From Bartonella sp. B1099 (lineage in GTDB: Bacteria; Pseudomonadota; Alphaproteobacteria; Rhizobiales; Rhizobiaceae), in NCBI RefSeq assembly GCF_944801835.1, contig NZ_CALYLN010000001.1:652001-716000 (forward strand): a DNA stretch of 64,000 nt. Reading direction: 5' to 3'. The stretch's first letter is position 1. Every line of letters begins with the position of its first letter. The notes beneath the pieces are model-generated. The model was not told the origin of the DNA. It saw only the letters and a list, made by a program, of their open reading frames with translations, and did no database searches. The position numbers were made by a program, and so were the translations under genes. Of this stretch, positions 11,055 to 20,179 are shown one piece after another.

Positions 11055-11543
11055 ATGTTTAAATTTCTACTGTTCTTTCTTTTCCTTTTTCCTTTTCTAT
11101 CATATGCTCAAGAAACAAAGCAAGAAACGGATAACCCTTCCCTTACATTACCTCTCATTGCCAATTATCCCTTAACAGAAGATTTTCTTTTAAAGCTGGA
11201 AAAAGTCGAAAAAGAATGTAAGATTTTACTTCCAGAAATAAAGAATAACCCCATCACTTATGACTCTAAGACTCACTCTAGTATTGAAAATTACACGGCC
11301 TATATTTCTAATAAACCAAAACTCATGGATATTTTAGAAAAAAATAATCTTACACCTAAAGATTTCGCTGCTAGCACCTTAGCACTTATAGAAATATCAA
11401 TGCTTCTTGCATTTGTACCCGAAAAGGAATATTCATTTGAAAAAAATATTATATTTCTAAATAATCTTGAATTTGTTAAAAAGCATTTTTACAAAATAAC
11501 GACTCTTTTAGGAAGCTGTGAAGAATTCATGTTTAAAAACTAA
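11055..11543 (+). CDS. Small predicted secreted protein, tandem paralog 1 (unknown function)
   Basis: I do not recognise this 162-residue protein. It has a clear signal peptide (MFKF, a Phe/Leu-rich core, cleavage near SYA-QE), so it is probably periplasmic or exported. The mature part is acidic and helical-looking, with the block LIANYPLTEDFLLKLEK followed by KECKILLPEIK. A second Cys near the C-terminus (GSCEE) could pair with the first. It shares the signal peptide and the PLTED-LLKLEK-EKEC block with the protein at 12165-12632, so the two are paralogs. The ATG lies two bases after gloB, suggesting coupling. No catalytic motif is visible. Confidence 0.75.
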   Translation: MFKFLLFFLFLFPFLSYAQETKQETDNPSLTLPLIANYPLTEDFLLKLEKVEKECKILLPEIKNNPITYDSKTHSSIENYTAYISNKPKLMDILEKNNLTPKDFAASTLALIEISMLLAFVPEKEYSFEKNIIFLNNLEFVKKHFYKITTLLGSCEEFMFKN

Positions 11544-12164
11544 TCAATTATAAGCTGTCGGAAAATATCTTTCCATTTTTTATATAAGTCAAAATATTGA
11601 TTTATAATGGTAATTTTTCTTTAATTCATATTATATTAGAATTTTAAATACCATAGATTCTCTTATTACAACTCTCTCTCATTTTAAAACAATCACAACC
11701 ATCCGCTTGCATATTATAAGCAGAGCAGTCCGTGTGAAGTGAAACTCTATAACAAAAATATCTTTTATGAATCATCTTAAATGCCAAGAGCTTATCGCAG
11801 CAGATTGTGGGAACTATCAAAGAATGTAATGATATAGCTTACTCCTTCATAAGCATAAAAATTGGAATCCTATAATTTTCTATTATTCATAGTACCTTAT
11901 CACAGAAACCATCATGAAATGGGCTTGAAAAAGCCTGGAAAATATCTTTTTTAAATAAGCGTGTGAATTGGAAACCAGTGGCATTTTATTTTTCATGAGG
12001 AATCGTGCCCCTATTAAAGAATGGTTCATTTAAAAATCATCATATTTTTACCATTCCGAACAATTACCTTATTTTCGGTTATATTTATAAATGATTTTTC
12101 TAAAAATAAAGAACAATAAATGAAAAATCTTTATTGAAATTCGTACAAGAAAAGGTATTTGATT
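11544..12164. other. Non-coding spacer between the two paralogs
   Basis: About 620 bp with no credible ORF. The left half (11586-11785) is a copy of a dispersed intergenic repeat described separately. The right half is AT-rich with a weak AAAGG ribosome site just before the second paralog. I see no intact third gene copy. Confidence 0.7.
11586..11785 (+). repeat. Dispersed intergenic repeat, copy A
   Basis: One of five degenerate copies of a roughly 170-200 bp element found by eye. It shares with copy B (41991-42183) an identical 20-mer at 11758-11777 and 42158-42177. It shares with reverse-oriented copy C the 5' block around TTGATTTATAATG and the CTCTCTCATTTTAA word near 11674-11687. No ORF inside. 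Confidence 0.65.
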
Positions 12165-12632
12165 ATGTTTAAATTCATATTATGTTTTATTTTCCTTTTT
12201 CCTTTTGTATTACACACTCAAGAAAAAAAGCAAGAAATGGATAATTCTTCTCTTATATCACCTCTTGTGGCCAATTATCCCTTAACAGAAGATCTTCTTT
12301 TAAAGCTGGAAAAAATTGAAAAAGAATGTGAAAATTTACTTCCAGAGCTAAAAAAAGAAAATACAAAAAGTGGTTTTACCACTGATAACGATCATCTTGA
12401 GGAATATATCACTTATATTTCTAGTAAACAAGAACTCGTAAATATTTTAAGAAAAAACAATCTCACACCCAGAGATTTTACTATTAGCAAACTTGCACTT
12501 CAAGCAACATTAATTGTGCTTACAAATGAAGAAACTTTTCCTCATGAACAAAATATTATACCTTCAAGTAATATTGAATTCGCTAAAGAACATATGTATA
12601 GAATGATCAAAATTTTAAAAGGGAATTGTTAA
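12165..12632 (+). CDS. Small predicted secreted protein, tandem paralog 2 (unknown function)
   Basis: Unrecognised 155-residue protein, paralog of the one at 11055-11543. Same architecture: MFKF plus a hydrophobic core and cleavage near HTQ, then LVANYPLTEDLLLKLEK, KECENLLPELK, a region of higher divergence, and a terminal GNC. Two cysteines are conserved between the paralogs, which fits one disulfide. The central part is clearly diverged, so the duplication is not recent or selection differs. The ATG at 12165 has AAAGG nine bases upstream; a TTG two codons earlier is also open. It converges on parB with 22 bp between them. Confidence 0.72.
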   Translation: MFKFILCFIFLFPFVLHTQEKKQEMDNSSLISPLVANYPLTEDLLLKLEKIEKECENLLPELKKENTKSGFTTDNDHLEEYITYISSKQELVNILRKNNLTPRDFTISKLALQATLIVLTNEETFPHEQNIIPSSNIEFAKEHMYRMIKILKGNC

Positions 12633-12654
12633 AAAGGTCTTTAAAAATAATTGA

Positions 12655-13551
12655 TTAACTTTGTAAACGACGACAAATTTCATCTAATTGTTCTAATGAA
12701 GAATAATGTATTTTTAAATCACCACCTTTTTTACCATGCCGAATGATAACTTTCATTCCAATGACATCTGCAAGTAATTTTTCTAAAGATTTTGTTTCTG
12801 CATTTTTTTCCATGACAGTACGTTTTTTAGTTTTAGGATTAGCTTGCTCATAGGCAAGTATTTCTGTTTGACGCACAGAAAGCCCTTCACGGATAATTTT
12901 TTCAGCTAACTCTTGTGGATTATCAACGGTTATAAGACACCGTGCATGCCCAGCGGAAAGTTGCCCATCGGTTAAAAATTGTTGTACTTTTTCTGGAAGT
13001 TTTAACAAACGAAGCGTATTAGCAACATGACTACGACTTTTCCCAATAACGTGTGCTAAATCAACTTGTGTATAATCATGTTCATTCAGGAGCATCTCAT
13101 ATCCCTTTGCTTCTTCAATAGGATTAAGATCAGCCCGCTGAACATTTTCAATAATAGCCAATTCCAAAGCGGTTTTATCATCCACATCACGAACAATAAC
13201 GGGTAATTGACTTAAATTTGCACGTTGTGCAGCACGCCAACGTCGTTCACCCGCAATTAACTCAAACCGATGGGGATGATCTTTTAAAGGTCTTACAACA
13301 ACAGGCTGAACCACACCGTGCTGACGAATTGATTGTGCCAAATTATCAAGCTCTGTTTCAGTAAAATGACGCCGCGGATTATGAGGATTACATGAAATAG
13401 ATTCAAGAGGAACAAATCGTTCGGAAATACTACTGGATTCGGTTAATTTATCAAAACTTGATGAACGTGCAAGATTATTGTTTAAATTGATATCGCCAAT
13501 TAATGCTGCTAATCCACGTCCTAGTCTTTTTTTTGAGAGATCATCATTCAT
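12655..13551 (-). CDS. parB: Chromosome partitioning protein ParB
   Basis: CTPase/DNA-binding protein that loads at parS and spreads to form the partition complex. The 298-residue protein has the N-terminal KRLGRGLAALIG motif, which contacts ParA. It also has the ParB/Srx CTP-binding domain with NPRRHF near residue 60 and GERRWRAAQRANL, the helix-turn-helix with QVDLAHVIGKSRSHVANTLRLL, and a C-terminal dimerisation domain. It is downstream of parA in the same direction. Three parS-like sites lie within 4.5 kb. Confidence 0.97.
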   Translation of the reverse strand: MNDDLSKKRLGRGLAALIGDINLNNNLARSSSFDKLTESSSISERFVPLESISCNPHNPRRHFTETELDNLAQSIRQHGVVQPVVVRPLKDHPHRFELIAGERRWRAAQRANLSQLPVIVRDVDDKTALELAIIENVQRADLNPIEEAKGYEMLLNEHDYTQVDLAHVIGKSRSHVANTLRLLKLPEKVQQFLTDGQLSAGHARCLITVDNPQELAEKIIREGLSVRQTEILAYEQANPKTKKRTVMEKNAETKSLEKLLADVIGMKVIIRHGKKGGDLKIHYSSLEQLDEICRRLQS

Positions 13552-13589
13552 AATTTTTCTCTTTAAACCTTTATATATTTTTTATATTT

Positions 13590-14387
13590 CTAAGCAGCAG
13601 CGCGTGCTTGTTTTTCACGTTGAATCATTTCTGATGCTAAACGTAAATAAGCTTGGCTCCCAGCACATTTGAGATCATAAAGCAATACAGGTTTACCAAA
13701 AGAGGGTGCTTCTGATACTCTTACATTTCGTGGAATAACAGTACGATAAACTTTGTCTCCCATAAAAGAACGTACATCTTCAACAACTTGATTTGAAAGA
13801 TTATTCCGTCCATCATACATAGTGAGAACAATACCTTGGATTTCTAAAGATGGATTAAGAACAGATCGCACTTGTTTTACTGTTTCAAGCAATTGACTTA
13901 AACCTTCAAGCGCTAAAAATTCACATTGCATAGGTACCAAAACGGAATCCGCAGCTCCCATAGCATTCAGTGTCAGAAGGTTAAGTGATGGTGGACAATC
14001 AATTAAAATATAATTGAATTTTTTTTCCATTTCTGGATCATCGTATAGAGCTTTACGCAAGCGTCGTATACGGTCTTGTGATGAAGAAATTTCCATTTCT
14101 ACACCTAAAAGATCAAGTGTAGAAGGAACGATGTAAAGATTGGGTACAGCTGTTTTTAAAGCCGCTTGTGTAATTGAAACTCCAGAAACCAGAACATCAT
14201 AAGACGACAAAGGACGACTATTACGATCAATTCCCAAGCCTGTACTTGCATTACCTTGTGGATCAACATCCATAATAAGGACATTTTCACCAATGGCTGC
14301 TAAAGCTGTTGCAAGATTAATTGCTGTGGTTGTTTTTCCGACTCCACCCTTTTGGTTTGCAATAGCGATAATTCTTGTTTCGCTCAT
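13590..14387 (-). CDS. parA: Chromosome partitioning ATPase ParA
   Basis: Walker-type ATPase of the chromosomal ParABS system that moves the origin region. The 265-residue protein has the deviant Walker A KGGVGKTT at residues 13-20, LIMDVDPQGNASTGLG and IDCPPSLNLLTLNA. Without an N-terminal DNA-binding extension it is of the chromosomal (Soj-like) class. It lies 38 bp upstream of parB and 13 bp after rsmG, so it is part of the mnmG-rsmG-parA-parB run. Confidence 0.97.
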   Translation of the reverse strand: MSETRIIAIANQKGGVGKTTTAINLATALAAIGENVLIMDVDPQGNASTGLGIDRNSRPLSSYDVLVSGVSITQAALKTAVPNLYIVPSTLDLLGVEMEISSSQDRIRRLRKALYDDPEMEKKFNYILIDCPPSLNLLTLNAMGAADSVLVPMQCEFLALEGLSQLLETVKQVRSVLNPSLEIQGIVLTMYDGRNNLSNQVVEDVRSFMGDKVYRTVIPRNVRVSEAPSFGKPVLLYDLKCAGSQAYLRLASEMIQREKQARAAA

Positions 14388-14400
14388 TTTGCTTTACCCT

Positions 14401-15042
14401 CTAATATGATCGAATATGAGAAATTTCTAAAATAACAGAATTTTCATCAACTTTACTTTTATGTTTTAACAGATCAAAGTGCCAATTGGCAGAGGCATTT
14501 TTTATTTCTGCAGCGTAATCCCGACCTTTTTGCAAAAGAGCGATTGTTTTTTCTGTTAATAAAGGAAAAATAAGCGGTAAAAGAACATTGAGCGGCGCTA
14601 ATCCCCGCGCCGTTATAATATCGGATATGGGAATTTTTTGATATACATCTTCAATTCTAGCATGATAAACCGTTGCAGGAAGATTGAGTTGAGCAATAAC
14701 TGTTCGCAAAAAAGCAACTTTTTTTCCATTACTTTCAACAAGATTAATGTGCCCTGTTCCTTTTTCTTTCAAAAAGATAGCAATCACAATTGCGGGAAAA
14801 CCTCCTCCTGATCCTAAATCACACCACTGTAAAGAATGATTATACAAAGGAAAAATTTGTGCTGAATCTAAAATATGCCGTATCCATAGATCTGGTATTG
14901 TGGCAGAAGATATCAAATTAATATGCGCATTCCATTGAAGTATTAAAGACTCAAACTGAATTAAATTTTCCATCGTTTCACGTGAAACAGAAGGAACTAT
15001 ATTTAATAATTGCTGATATTTTTGTTCTGTAGAAAAATCCAT
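14401..15042 (-). CDS. rsmG: 16S rRNA (guanine527-N7)-methyltransferase RsmG
   Basis: SAM-dependent methyltransferase acting on G527 of 16S rRNA. The 213-residue protein has the SAM loop DLGSGGGFPAIVIAI near residues 71-85, then LVESNGKKVAFLR and TARGLAPL. Its ATG overlaps the mnmG stop by one base. A perfect parS core (14975-14988) is embedded in its N-terminal coding sequence. Confidence 0.95.
   Translation of the reverse strand: MDFSTEQKYQQLLNIVPSVSRETMENLIQFESLILQWNAHINLISSATIPDLWIRHILDSAQIFPLYNHSLQWCDLGSGGGFPAIVIAIFLKEKGTGHINLVESNGKKVAFLRTVIAQLNLPATVYHARIEDVYQKIPISDIITARGLAPLNVLLPLIFPLLTEKTIALLQKGRDYAAEIKNASANWHFDLLKHKSKVDENSVILEISHIRSY
14974..14989. promoter_or_regulatory. parS-like site 1 (inside rsmG)
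   Basis: The 14-base perfect palindrome GTTTCACGTGAAAC at 14975-14988 matches the core of the widely conserved ParB-binding parS site; the 16-mer differs from the consensus only in its first base. It is coding DNA of rsmG, as is common for parS. ParB binding is inferred. Confidence 0.85.
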
Positions 15043-16910
15043 TAAGCTGTTTTAGCCTTTTCACGTCGTTGACGTTGAATATATGTAATAATAAGAGATA
15101 ACGCGGCGGGTGTCATACCATCAATTTTTTGTGCATCGGCAATTGAACGCGGCGACATTTCTTTAATTTTTGATTTAAGCTCATTTGAAAGACCTGAAAT
15201 TGCCTGAATATCAAGAGATGGAGGAATTTCTAAACGTTCATCCCTCTGAAGAGAAGCAATATCTTGTGCTTGTTTATCTAAATAAACCGCATATTGTGCT
15301 TCAATTTCTAAAGATTCCACTGTTTTAGAATCAATTGTTTTTAATTGTGGCCAAAAATGTGAAAGACGCTCTAAAGTCATATGAGGATAAGCAAGAAAAT
15401 CATAAGCCGAACGTTTAATTCCATCATGATTCACATGTAATCCATGAGCAGAAGCTTCATTCGGTGTTAAAAAGAGATTTTGGCATATTGATCGTGCTTG
15501 ATCAAGCCGTTGTTGCTTTTTCTGATAACAATCCCACCTTATTTTACTGATAATCCCCCATTCTTGTGCCAAAGGTGTCAAACGCGTATCAGCATTATCA
15601 GATCGTAAAGATAAACGAAATTCAGCACGTGATGTAAACATTCTATAAGGTTCATAAACACCACGTGAAACCAAATCATCAACCATAACACCAATATAAG
15701 CCGTAGAACGACTTATAAGTATTTCATCTAATTTACCCACTTTACGTGCCGCATTTAATCCAGCTAAAAGGCCCTGTGCTGCCGCTTCCTCATATCCTGT
15801 TGTCCCATTAATTTGTCCTGCTAAAAACAAACCTGCTAAAGAGCGTAATTCTAAACTTCTCGTTAATTGTTGCGGATTGACAAAATCATACTCAATAGCG
15901 TAACCAGGTTGTAAAACTGTAGCATTTTCCAATCCTTCAATGGTTTTCAATAGGGAAATTTGTATGTCTTCAGGAAGAGAAGTAGAAAGACCATTTGGAT
16001 AAACCGTATCATCCTTTAATCCTTCTGGTTCTAGAAAAATCTGATGTCCATCACGTTCCCCAAATTTAACAATTTTATCTTCAACTGAGGGACAATAACG
16101 AGGTCCTAATCCTTCAATATTTCCAGAATATAAAGCAGAACGGTGAATATTATCACGAATAATTTGATGTGTTTGCGCATTTGTACGTGTTATTGCACAT
16201 TCAATTTGTGGCTGTTTAATTTTCTCTGTTAAAAGAGAAAAAGGAACAGGTTTTTCATCGGCTTGTTGTTTTGGAAGACGATCCCAATCAATTGTTTTTT
16301 TACTCAGACGAGCAGGGGTTCCTGTTTTTAATCGTCCAAGTTTTATAGAATAATTTTTCAAACGTTCAGCAAGTTGCACACTTGAGGGATCTCCCATACG
16401 ACCAGCAGCCCACGTTTTATCACCAATATGAATAAAGCCATTTAAAAATGTTCCCGTTGTTAAAACAACAGCACCAGAAAAAATTATTCCTTGTTTTTTT
16501 AAAACAACACCTGTTACACAATGATCTTTAATAACAAGATCAATAACTTCATCTTCAATAAGCTTAAGATTTTCTTGTTCTTTTAAGAGCTTTTGAATGG
16601 CTTCTTTATAAAGTTGCCGATCTGCTTGTGTCCGTGGACCTCTTACTGCTGGTCCTTTACGTCGATTAAGGAGTCTAAACTGAATTCCAGCAGCATCTGC
16701 TGCACGTCCCATGAGACCATCTAACGCATCTATTTCACGAACTAAATGCCCTTTTCCAAGTCCTCCAATAGCAGGATTACATGACATTGTTCCCAATGCT
16801 GATATTTTATGTGTCACAAGTGCTGTATGTGCTCCTACACGCGCTGAAGCTGAAGCTGCTTCACAGCCAGCATGACCACCACCAACAATGATAACATCAT
16901 ATGATTGCAT
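15042..16910 (-). CDS. mnmG: tRNA U34 carboxymethylaminomethyl-modifying enzyme MnmG (GidA)
   Basis: FAD protein that, with MnmE, modifies the wobble uridine of certain tRNAs. The 622-residue protein has the FAD motif [11 protein letters not shown] near 9-19, [23 protein letters not shown], then [19 protein letters not shown] and the C-terminal helical MnmE-binding domain. It is separated from mnmE by about 106 bp that hold two parS-like sites and overlaps rsmG by one base. Confidence 0.97.
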   Translation of the reverse strand: MQSYDVIIVGGGHAGCEAASASARVGAHTALVTHKISALGTMSCNPAIGGLGKGHLVREIDALDGLMGRAADAAGIQFRLLNRRKGPAVRGPRTQADRQLYKEAIQKLLKEQENLKLIEDEVIDLVIKDHCVTGVVLKKQGIIFSGAVVLTTGTFLNGFIHIGDKTWAAGRMGDPSSVQLAERLKNYSIKLGRLKTGTPARLSKKTIDWDRLPKQQADEKPVPFSLLTEKIKQPQIECAITRTNAQTHQIIRDNIHRSALYSGNIEGLGPRYCPSVEDKIVKFGERDGHQIFLEPEGLKDDTVYPNGLSTSLPEDIQISLLKTIEGLENATVLQPGYAIEYDFVNPQQLTRSLELRSLAGLFLAGQINGTTGYEEAAAQGLLAGLNAARKVGKLDEILISRSTAYIGVMVDDLVSRGVYEPYRMFTSRAEFRLSLRSDNADTRLTPLAQEWGIISKIRWDCYQKKQQRLDQARSICQNLFLTPNEASAHGLHVNHDGIKRSAYDFLAYPHMTLERLSHFWPQLKTIDSKTVESLEIEAQYAVYLDKQAQDIASLQRDERLEIPPSLDIQAISGLSNELKSKIKEMSPRSIADAQKIDGMTPAALSLIITYIQRQRREKAKTA

Positions 16911-16939
16911 TTAATTCATTCCATAGAAAATAATTCTAA

Positions 16940-16955
16940 GGTTTCACGTGAAACA
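16940..16955. promoter_or_regulatory. parS-like site 2 (mnmE-mnmG spacer)
   Basis: Perfect palindromic core GTTTCACGTGAAAC at 16941-16954, with only the first base of the 16-mer consensus changed. It lies about 30 bp upstream of the mnmG start codon, where bound ParB could also affect mnmG expression (inference). Confidence 0.88.
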
Positions 16956-17000
16956 AACATAAATTACATAATCTTTAAAATCTGTCTATAAAATAATTAA

Positions 17001-17016
17001 TGTTTCACGTGAATCA
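17001..17016. promoter_or_regulatory. parS-like site 3 (abuts mnmE stop)
   Basis: TGTTTCACGTGAATCA matches the 16-base parS consensus with a single mismatch in the right arm. It ends immediately before the mnmE stop codon and is 46 bp from site 2, so the two may nucleate ParB together. Confidence 0.78.
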
Positions 17017-18324
17017 TTATTTACCAACACAAAACTCTGAAAAAATAATATCAAGTAAATCTTCAACATCAATATCTCCCGTAATTTTTCCAAGAAAATC
17101 ACTTGCACGACGGAGATGTTCTGCACGTAAACTGAGATCAAGAGAATGATAATTGAGAGAATTTTCAATTTCCTTAACAGCTTCCTTTAAGAGTTGAAGT
17201 TGTCTTTTTCGCGCCGGAACAAGGTTCCCAACTTCAGAAGCACGATGATGACAAAATAATTCAAGTGCTTTGATAAAACAATCAAAATTTAAACCCGTTA
17301 ATGCAGAAAATTGTATAGACCAGCACTGGTCATTTTTTTTATAAAGATCAAGCTTATTACCAATATGCCATATTTCAGCCGATGTTTCTGGTAAATCGAC
17401 TTGCTTAGGATTTCCTATATCATAAACCAAAATAACCAAATCAGCTTCTCTAACATGCTGTTTAGCAACTTCTATTCCTAATTGTTCTACCTTATTTTCT
17501 GTTTTTCTAAAACCAGCAGTATCCGTTAAAAAAATAGGTAAACCAGCAAGAATAAGCCTCATTTCTAAAGCATCACGCGTTGTCCCTGCTTCTTCCGTTA
17601 CAATAGAAACAGATCTTCCTGCAAGACGATTCATAATGCTTGATTTTCCAGAATTTGGAGCCCCCGCAATAACAATTTTTAATCCATCACGTAAAATACT
17701 TGCACGCTCTCCTTCAGCAATATGTTCTCGAAGAGAAATACAAAGATCTTCCACATCTTTCCAAATTTTATCAGATATTGTGTTGGGAATATCTGCTTCA
17801 TCAGCAAAATCAAGTTCTGCTTCAATAAAAGCACGCGCTTTCATAAGCTTATGGCGCCAATCACGATAAAGTGTCGTTAAATGTCCACTTGTCCCCATCA
17901 CCGCTAAACGCCGTTGACTCTCAGTTTCTGCTTCTATTAAATCAGCCAAACCTTCTGCTTGAACAAGATCTAATTTCCCTTCCATAAATGCACGACGTGA
18001 AAATTCACCTGCCTCAGCCATACGGCATCCAGAAAATGTAGATAATTCATCAAGAAAACGATTAACAACTGCTTTTCCGCCATGCAAATGGAATTCTGCA
18101 CAATCTTCTCCTGTAAAACTATGAGGAGCGGGGAAAAAAACAGTTAAAGCAGAATCTAAAAAACTACCATCACGAGCAGTAAGATTTCCATGATGCATAA
18201 AGCGCGCTTTAGGTAAACAACCACAAAGCGTTTTAACTACATGCACAACATGAGGACCAGAAAGCCGAATGACTGCAACCCCTGAAGGTAACAATCCACT
18301 CGAAACAGCAAAGATTGTATCCAC
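17017..18324 (-). CDS. mnmE: tRNA modification GTPase MnmE (TrmE)
   Basis: Dimeric GTPase that works with MnmG in cmnm5U34 tRNA modification. The 435-residue protein has an N-terminal folate-binding domain (FAVSSGLLPSGVAVIRLSGP and later GEFSRRAFMEGKLDL). The G domain has P-loop GAPNSGKS at 221-228 and DTAGFR, and the catalytic C-terminus reads CVGK. The start codon is GTG at 18322-18324 with AGGAT upstream. It lies 31 bp after rho in the same direction. Confidence 0.96.
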   Translation of the reverse strand: MDTIFAVSSGLLPSGVAVIRLSGPHVVHVVKTLCGCLPKARFMHHGNLTARDGSFLDSALTVFFPAPHSFTGEDCAEFHLHGGKAVVNRFLDELSTFSGCRMAEAGEFSRRAFMEGKLDLVQAEGLADLIEAETESQRRLAVMGTSGHLTTLYRDWRHKLMKARAFIEAELDFADEADIPNTISDKIWKDVEDLCISLREHIAEGERASILRDGLKIVIAGAPNSGKSSIMNRLAGRSVSIVTEEAGTTRDALEMRLILAGLPIFLTDTAGFRKTENKVEQLGIEVAKQHVREADLVILVYDIGNPKQVDLPETSAEIWHIGNKLDLYKKNDQCWSIQFSALTGLNFDCFIKALELFCHHRASEVGNLVPARKRQLQLLKEAVKEIENSLNYHSLDLSLRAEHLRRASDFLGKITGDIDVEDLLDIIFSEFCVGK

Positions 18325-18355
18325 AGGTTCTATCCTAATAAAAACTTTAATGACT

Positions 18356-19621
18356 CTATGTATTCATTGAATCAAAAAATTCACTATTGTTTTTTGTTTG
18401 CTTTAATTTATCAATCAAAAATTCAATTGCATCTGTTACATTCATAGGCGCTAAAATACGACGAAGAACAAAAATTTTGTGTAAATCTTGTCGTGCGACT
18501 AAAAGCTCTTCTTTACGCGTTCCTGACTTCAAAATGTCCATAGCAGGGAAAATACGCTTATCAGCAACTTTTCGATCAAGAACGATTTCCGAGTTACCAG
18601 TTCCTTTAAATTCCTCAAAAATAACCTCATCCATACGGCTTCCTGTATCAATCAAAGCCGTTGCAATAATGGTTAAAGATCCACCTTCCTCAATATTACG
18701 TGCAGCACCAAAAAAACGTTTTGGACGCTGCAAAGCATTTGCATCCACACCACCTGTCAAAACCTTACCTGAAGAAGGAACAACCGTATTATATGCGCGC
18801 CCCAAACGTGTAATCGAATCCAGAAGAATAACAACATCACGACCATATTCAACAAGGCGTTTGGCTTTTTCAATGACCATTTCTGCCACTTGTACGTGAC
18901 GTATTGCAGGTTCATCAAAAGTAGAAGAAACGACCTCTCCTTTTACTGAACGCTGCATATCTGTAACCTCTTCTGGTCGTTCATCAATCAAAAGAACAAT
19001 AAGATAACATTCAGGATGATTAGTGGTAATAGAATGAGCAATATTCTGAAGGAGAACTGTTTTTCCCGTACGAGGTGGTGCAACGATTAATCCTCTTTGT
19101 CCTTTTCCCAATGGAGATATCAAATCAATCACGCGCGATGACATATCCTTCTCTGTAGGATCTTGTATTTCCATTTGGAAGCGTTCATTTGAATAAAGAG
19201 GGGTGAGATTATCAAAGTGAATTTTATAACGAATTTTTTCAGGTTTTTCGAAATTAATTGTATTAATTTTAAGAAGAGCAAAATAACGTTCCCCTTCTTT
19301 TGGGCTTCGTATAGGGCCTTCGATGGTATCGCCTGTTTTTAGAGAAAATGACTGAATTTGTGAAGGTGAAAGATAGATATCATCAGGTCCAGGAAGATAA
19401 TTAGCATCAGCAGATCGCAAAAATCCAAATCCGTCTTGTAAAACTTCAACAACGCCTTCTCCTATAATTTCTACATCTTGTAGAGCAAGTTTTTTCAAAA
19501 TTGCAAACATTAATTCTTGTTTGCGCATAAGGGAAGCATTTTCAACTTCTAATGTTTCAGCAAAAGAAACAAGTTCGACGGGATTTTTGCTTTTAAGTTC
19601 TTGTAGTTTCATTTTTTGCAT
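18356..19621 (-). CDS. rho: Transcription termination factor Rho
   Basis: Hexameric RNA helicase for factor-dependent termination. The 421-residue protein has the N-terminal RNA-binding cold-shock-like domain ([15 protein letters not shown] near 57-70, DIYLSPSQI). Walker A PPRTGKT lies at about 182-188, followed by [26 protein letters not shown] and the Q-loop/R-loop region. The [12 protein letters not shown] start resembles other rhizobial Rho. It flanks the putative origin; the hemE gene often found next to rho in relatives is not present here. Confidence 0.97.
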   Translation of the reverse strand: MQKMKLQELKSKNPVELVSFAETLEVENASLMRKQELMFAILKKLALQDVEIIGEGVVEVLQDGFGFLRSADANYLPGPDDIYLSPSQIQSFSLKTGDTIEGPIRSPKEGERYFALLKINTINFEKPEKIRYKIHFDNLTPLYSNERFQMEIQDPTEKDMSSRVIDLISPLGKGQRGLIVAPPRTGKTVLLQNIAHSITTNHPECYLIVLLIDERPEEVTDMQRSVKGEVVSSTFDEPAIRHVQVAEMVIEKAKRLVEYGRDVVILLDSITRLGRAYNTVVPSSGKVLTGGVDANALQRPKRFFGAARNIEEGGSLTIIATALIDTGSRMDEVIFEEFKGTGNSEIVLDRKVADKRIFPAMDILKSGTRKEELLVARQDLHKIFVLRRILAPMNVTDAIEFLIDKLKQTKNNSEFFDSMNT

Positions 19622-19780
19622 GAAAGATGCTCTTTAAATTTAAGGAGAGAATTATCCTGAACATGGAGATTTGTAGAATGAAATATTCTCAAGAAAAAGG
19701 CATTTTACACTCGATTTTTTCAATCTGCAAGTACCATTTATATGAAAATTTATTCGTGTAATATTAAGAATATTATATAA

Positions 19781-19815
19781 AAAATAATTAAATACTATTT
19801 GTATTTAATTATTTT
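19781..19815. repeat. Perfect 15-bp AT-rich inverted repeat in the origin region
   Basis: Arms 19781-19795 and 19801-19815 are exactly complementary around a 5-nt TATTT spacer and contain only one G/C pair per arm. It could extrude as a cruciform, act as an easily melted element of the origin, or mark the end of a transcript. Confidence 0.75.
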
Positions 19816-19980
19816 ACAACAAAAATATGAACTTAAGCTATATAGCACTAATGAAATTCCATTCAAGAGTATTTTTTTCCAAAACTTTTTATTAATAAAT
19901 TTATATTAAAGGTAAGGATTCTTTTTATTTAAAACTGTGTTTAGTGTGAATTATTAGTTACACTTCATTTATCCTCAATT

Positions 19981-19989
19981 TTATCCACA
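19981..19989 (+). promoter_or_regulatory. DnaA box, exact consensus
   Basis: TTATCCACA, identical to the high-affinity E. coli DnaA box. A one-mismatch box (TTATCCTCA) sits 12 bp to the left. The left arm of an imperfect inverted repeat (19989-20002 with 20034-20047, 13 of 14 positions complementary) starts at its last base. Confidence 0.7.
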
Positions 19990-20086
19990 AAAGAGAGGAT
20001 AAAAAGAATAAAAATAACACTATCTTAAAGATATTATCCCCTCTTTTTTCTCATAAGCAGCGTTCAATTATCACAAGGGATTTATT

Positions 20087-20095
20087 TGTGCATAA
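20087..20095 (-). promoter_or_regulatory. DnaA box, TTATNCACA type
   Basis: Reads TTATGCACA on the minus strand, matching the relaxed DnaA consensus. It is about 100 bp from the exact box and in opposite orientation. Confidence 0.6.
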
Positions 20096-20179
20096 TAATG
20101 GAAGATTTTTTCTAAATTTTAGTTTTATAAAAAAGCATAAAGATATATACACATGTCTTAACAAGGAGTTAAAATTTTT

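Larger units (their letters stand above)
19622..20179. other. Putative chromosome replication origin (oriC) region
   Basis: A 558-bp AT-rich gene-free stretch between rho (minus) and the PPDK-regulator gene (plus), so flanking genes diverge. It holds an exact DnaA box TTATCCACA at 19981-19989 and a second TTATNCACA-type box on the minus strand at 20087-20095. A one-mismatch box is at 19969-19977. Two large inverted repeats lie at 19781-19815 and 19989-20047. parAB and three parS sites are within 7 kb. Relatives place oriC near rho/hemE. Replication function is inferred. Confidence 0.65.

Noticed and set aside
18387-18899. 170-codon plus-strand frame antisense to rho
   Set aside because: It lies entirely within rho in the opposite strand, has a composition typical of a shadow frame, and shows no motif.
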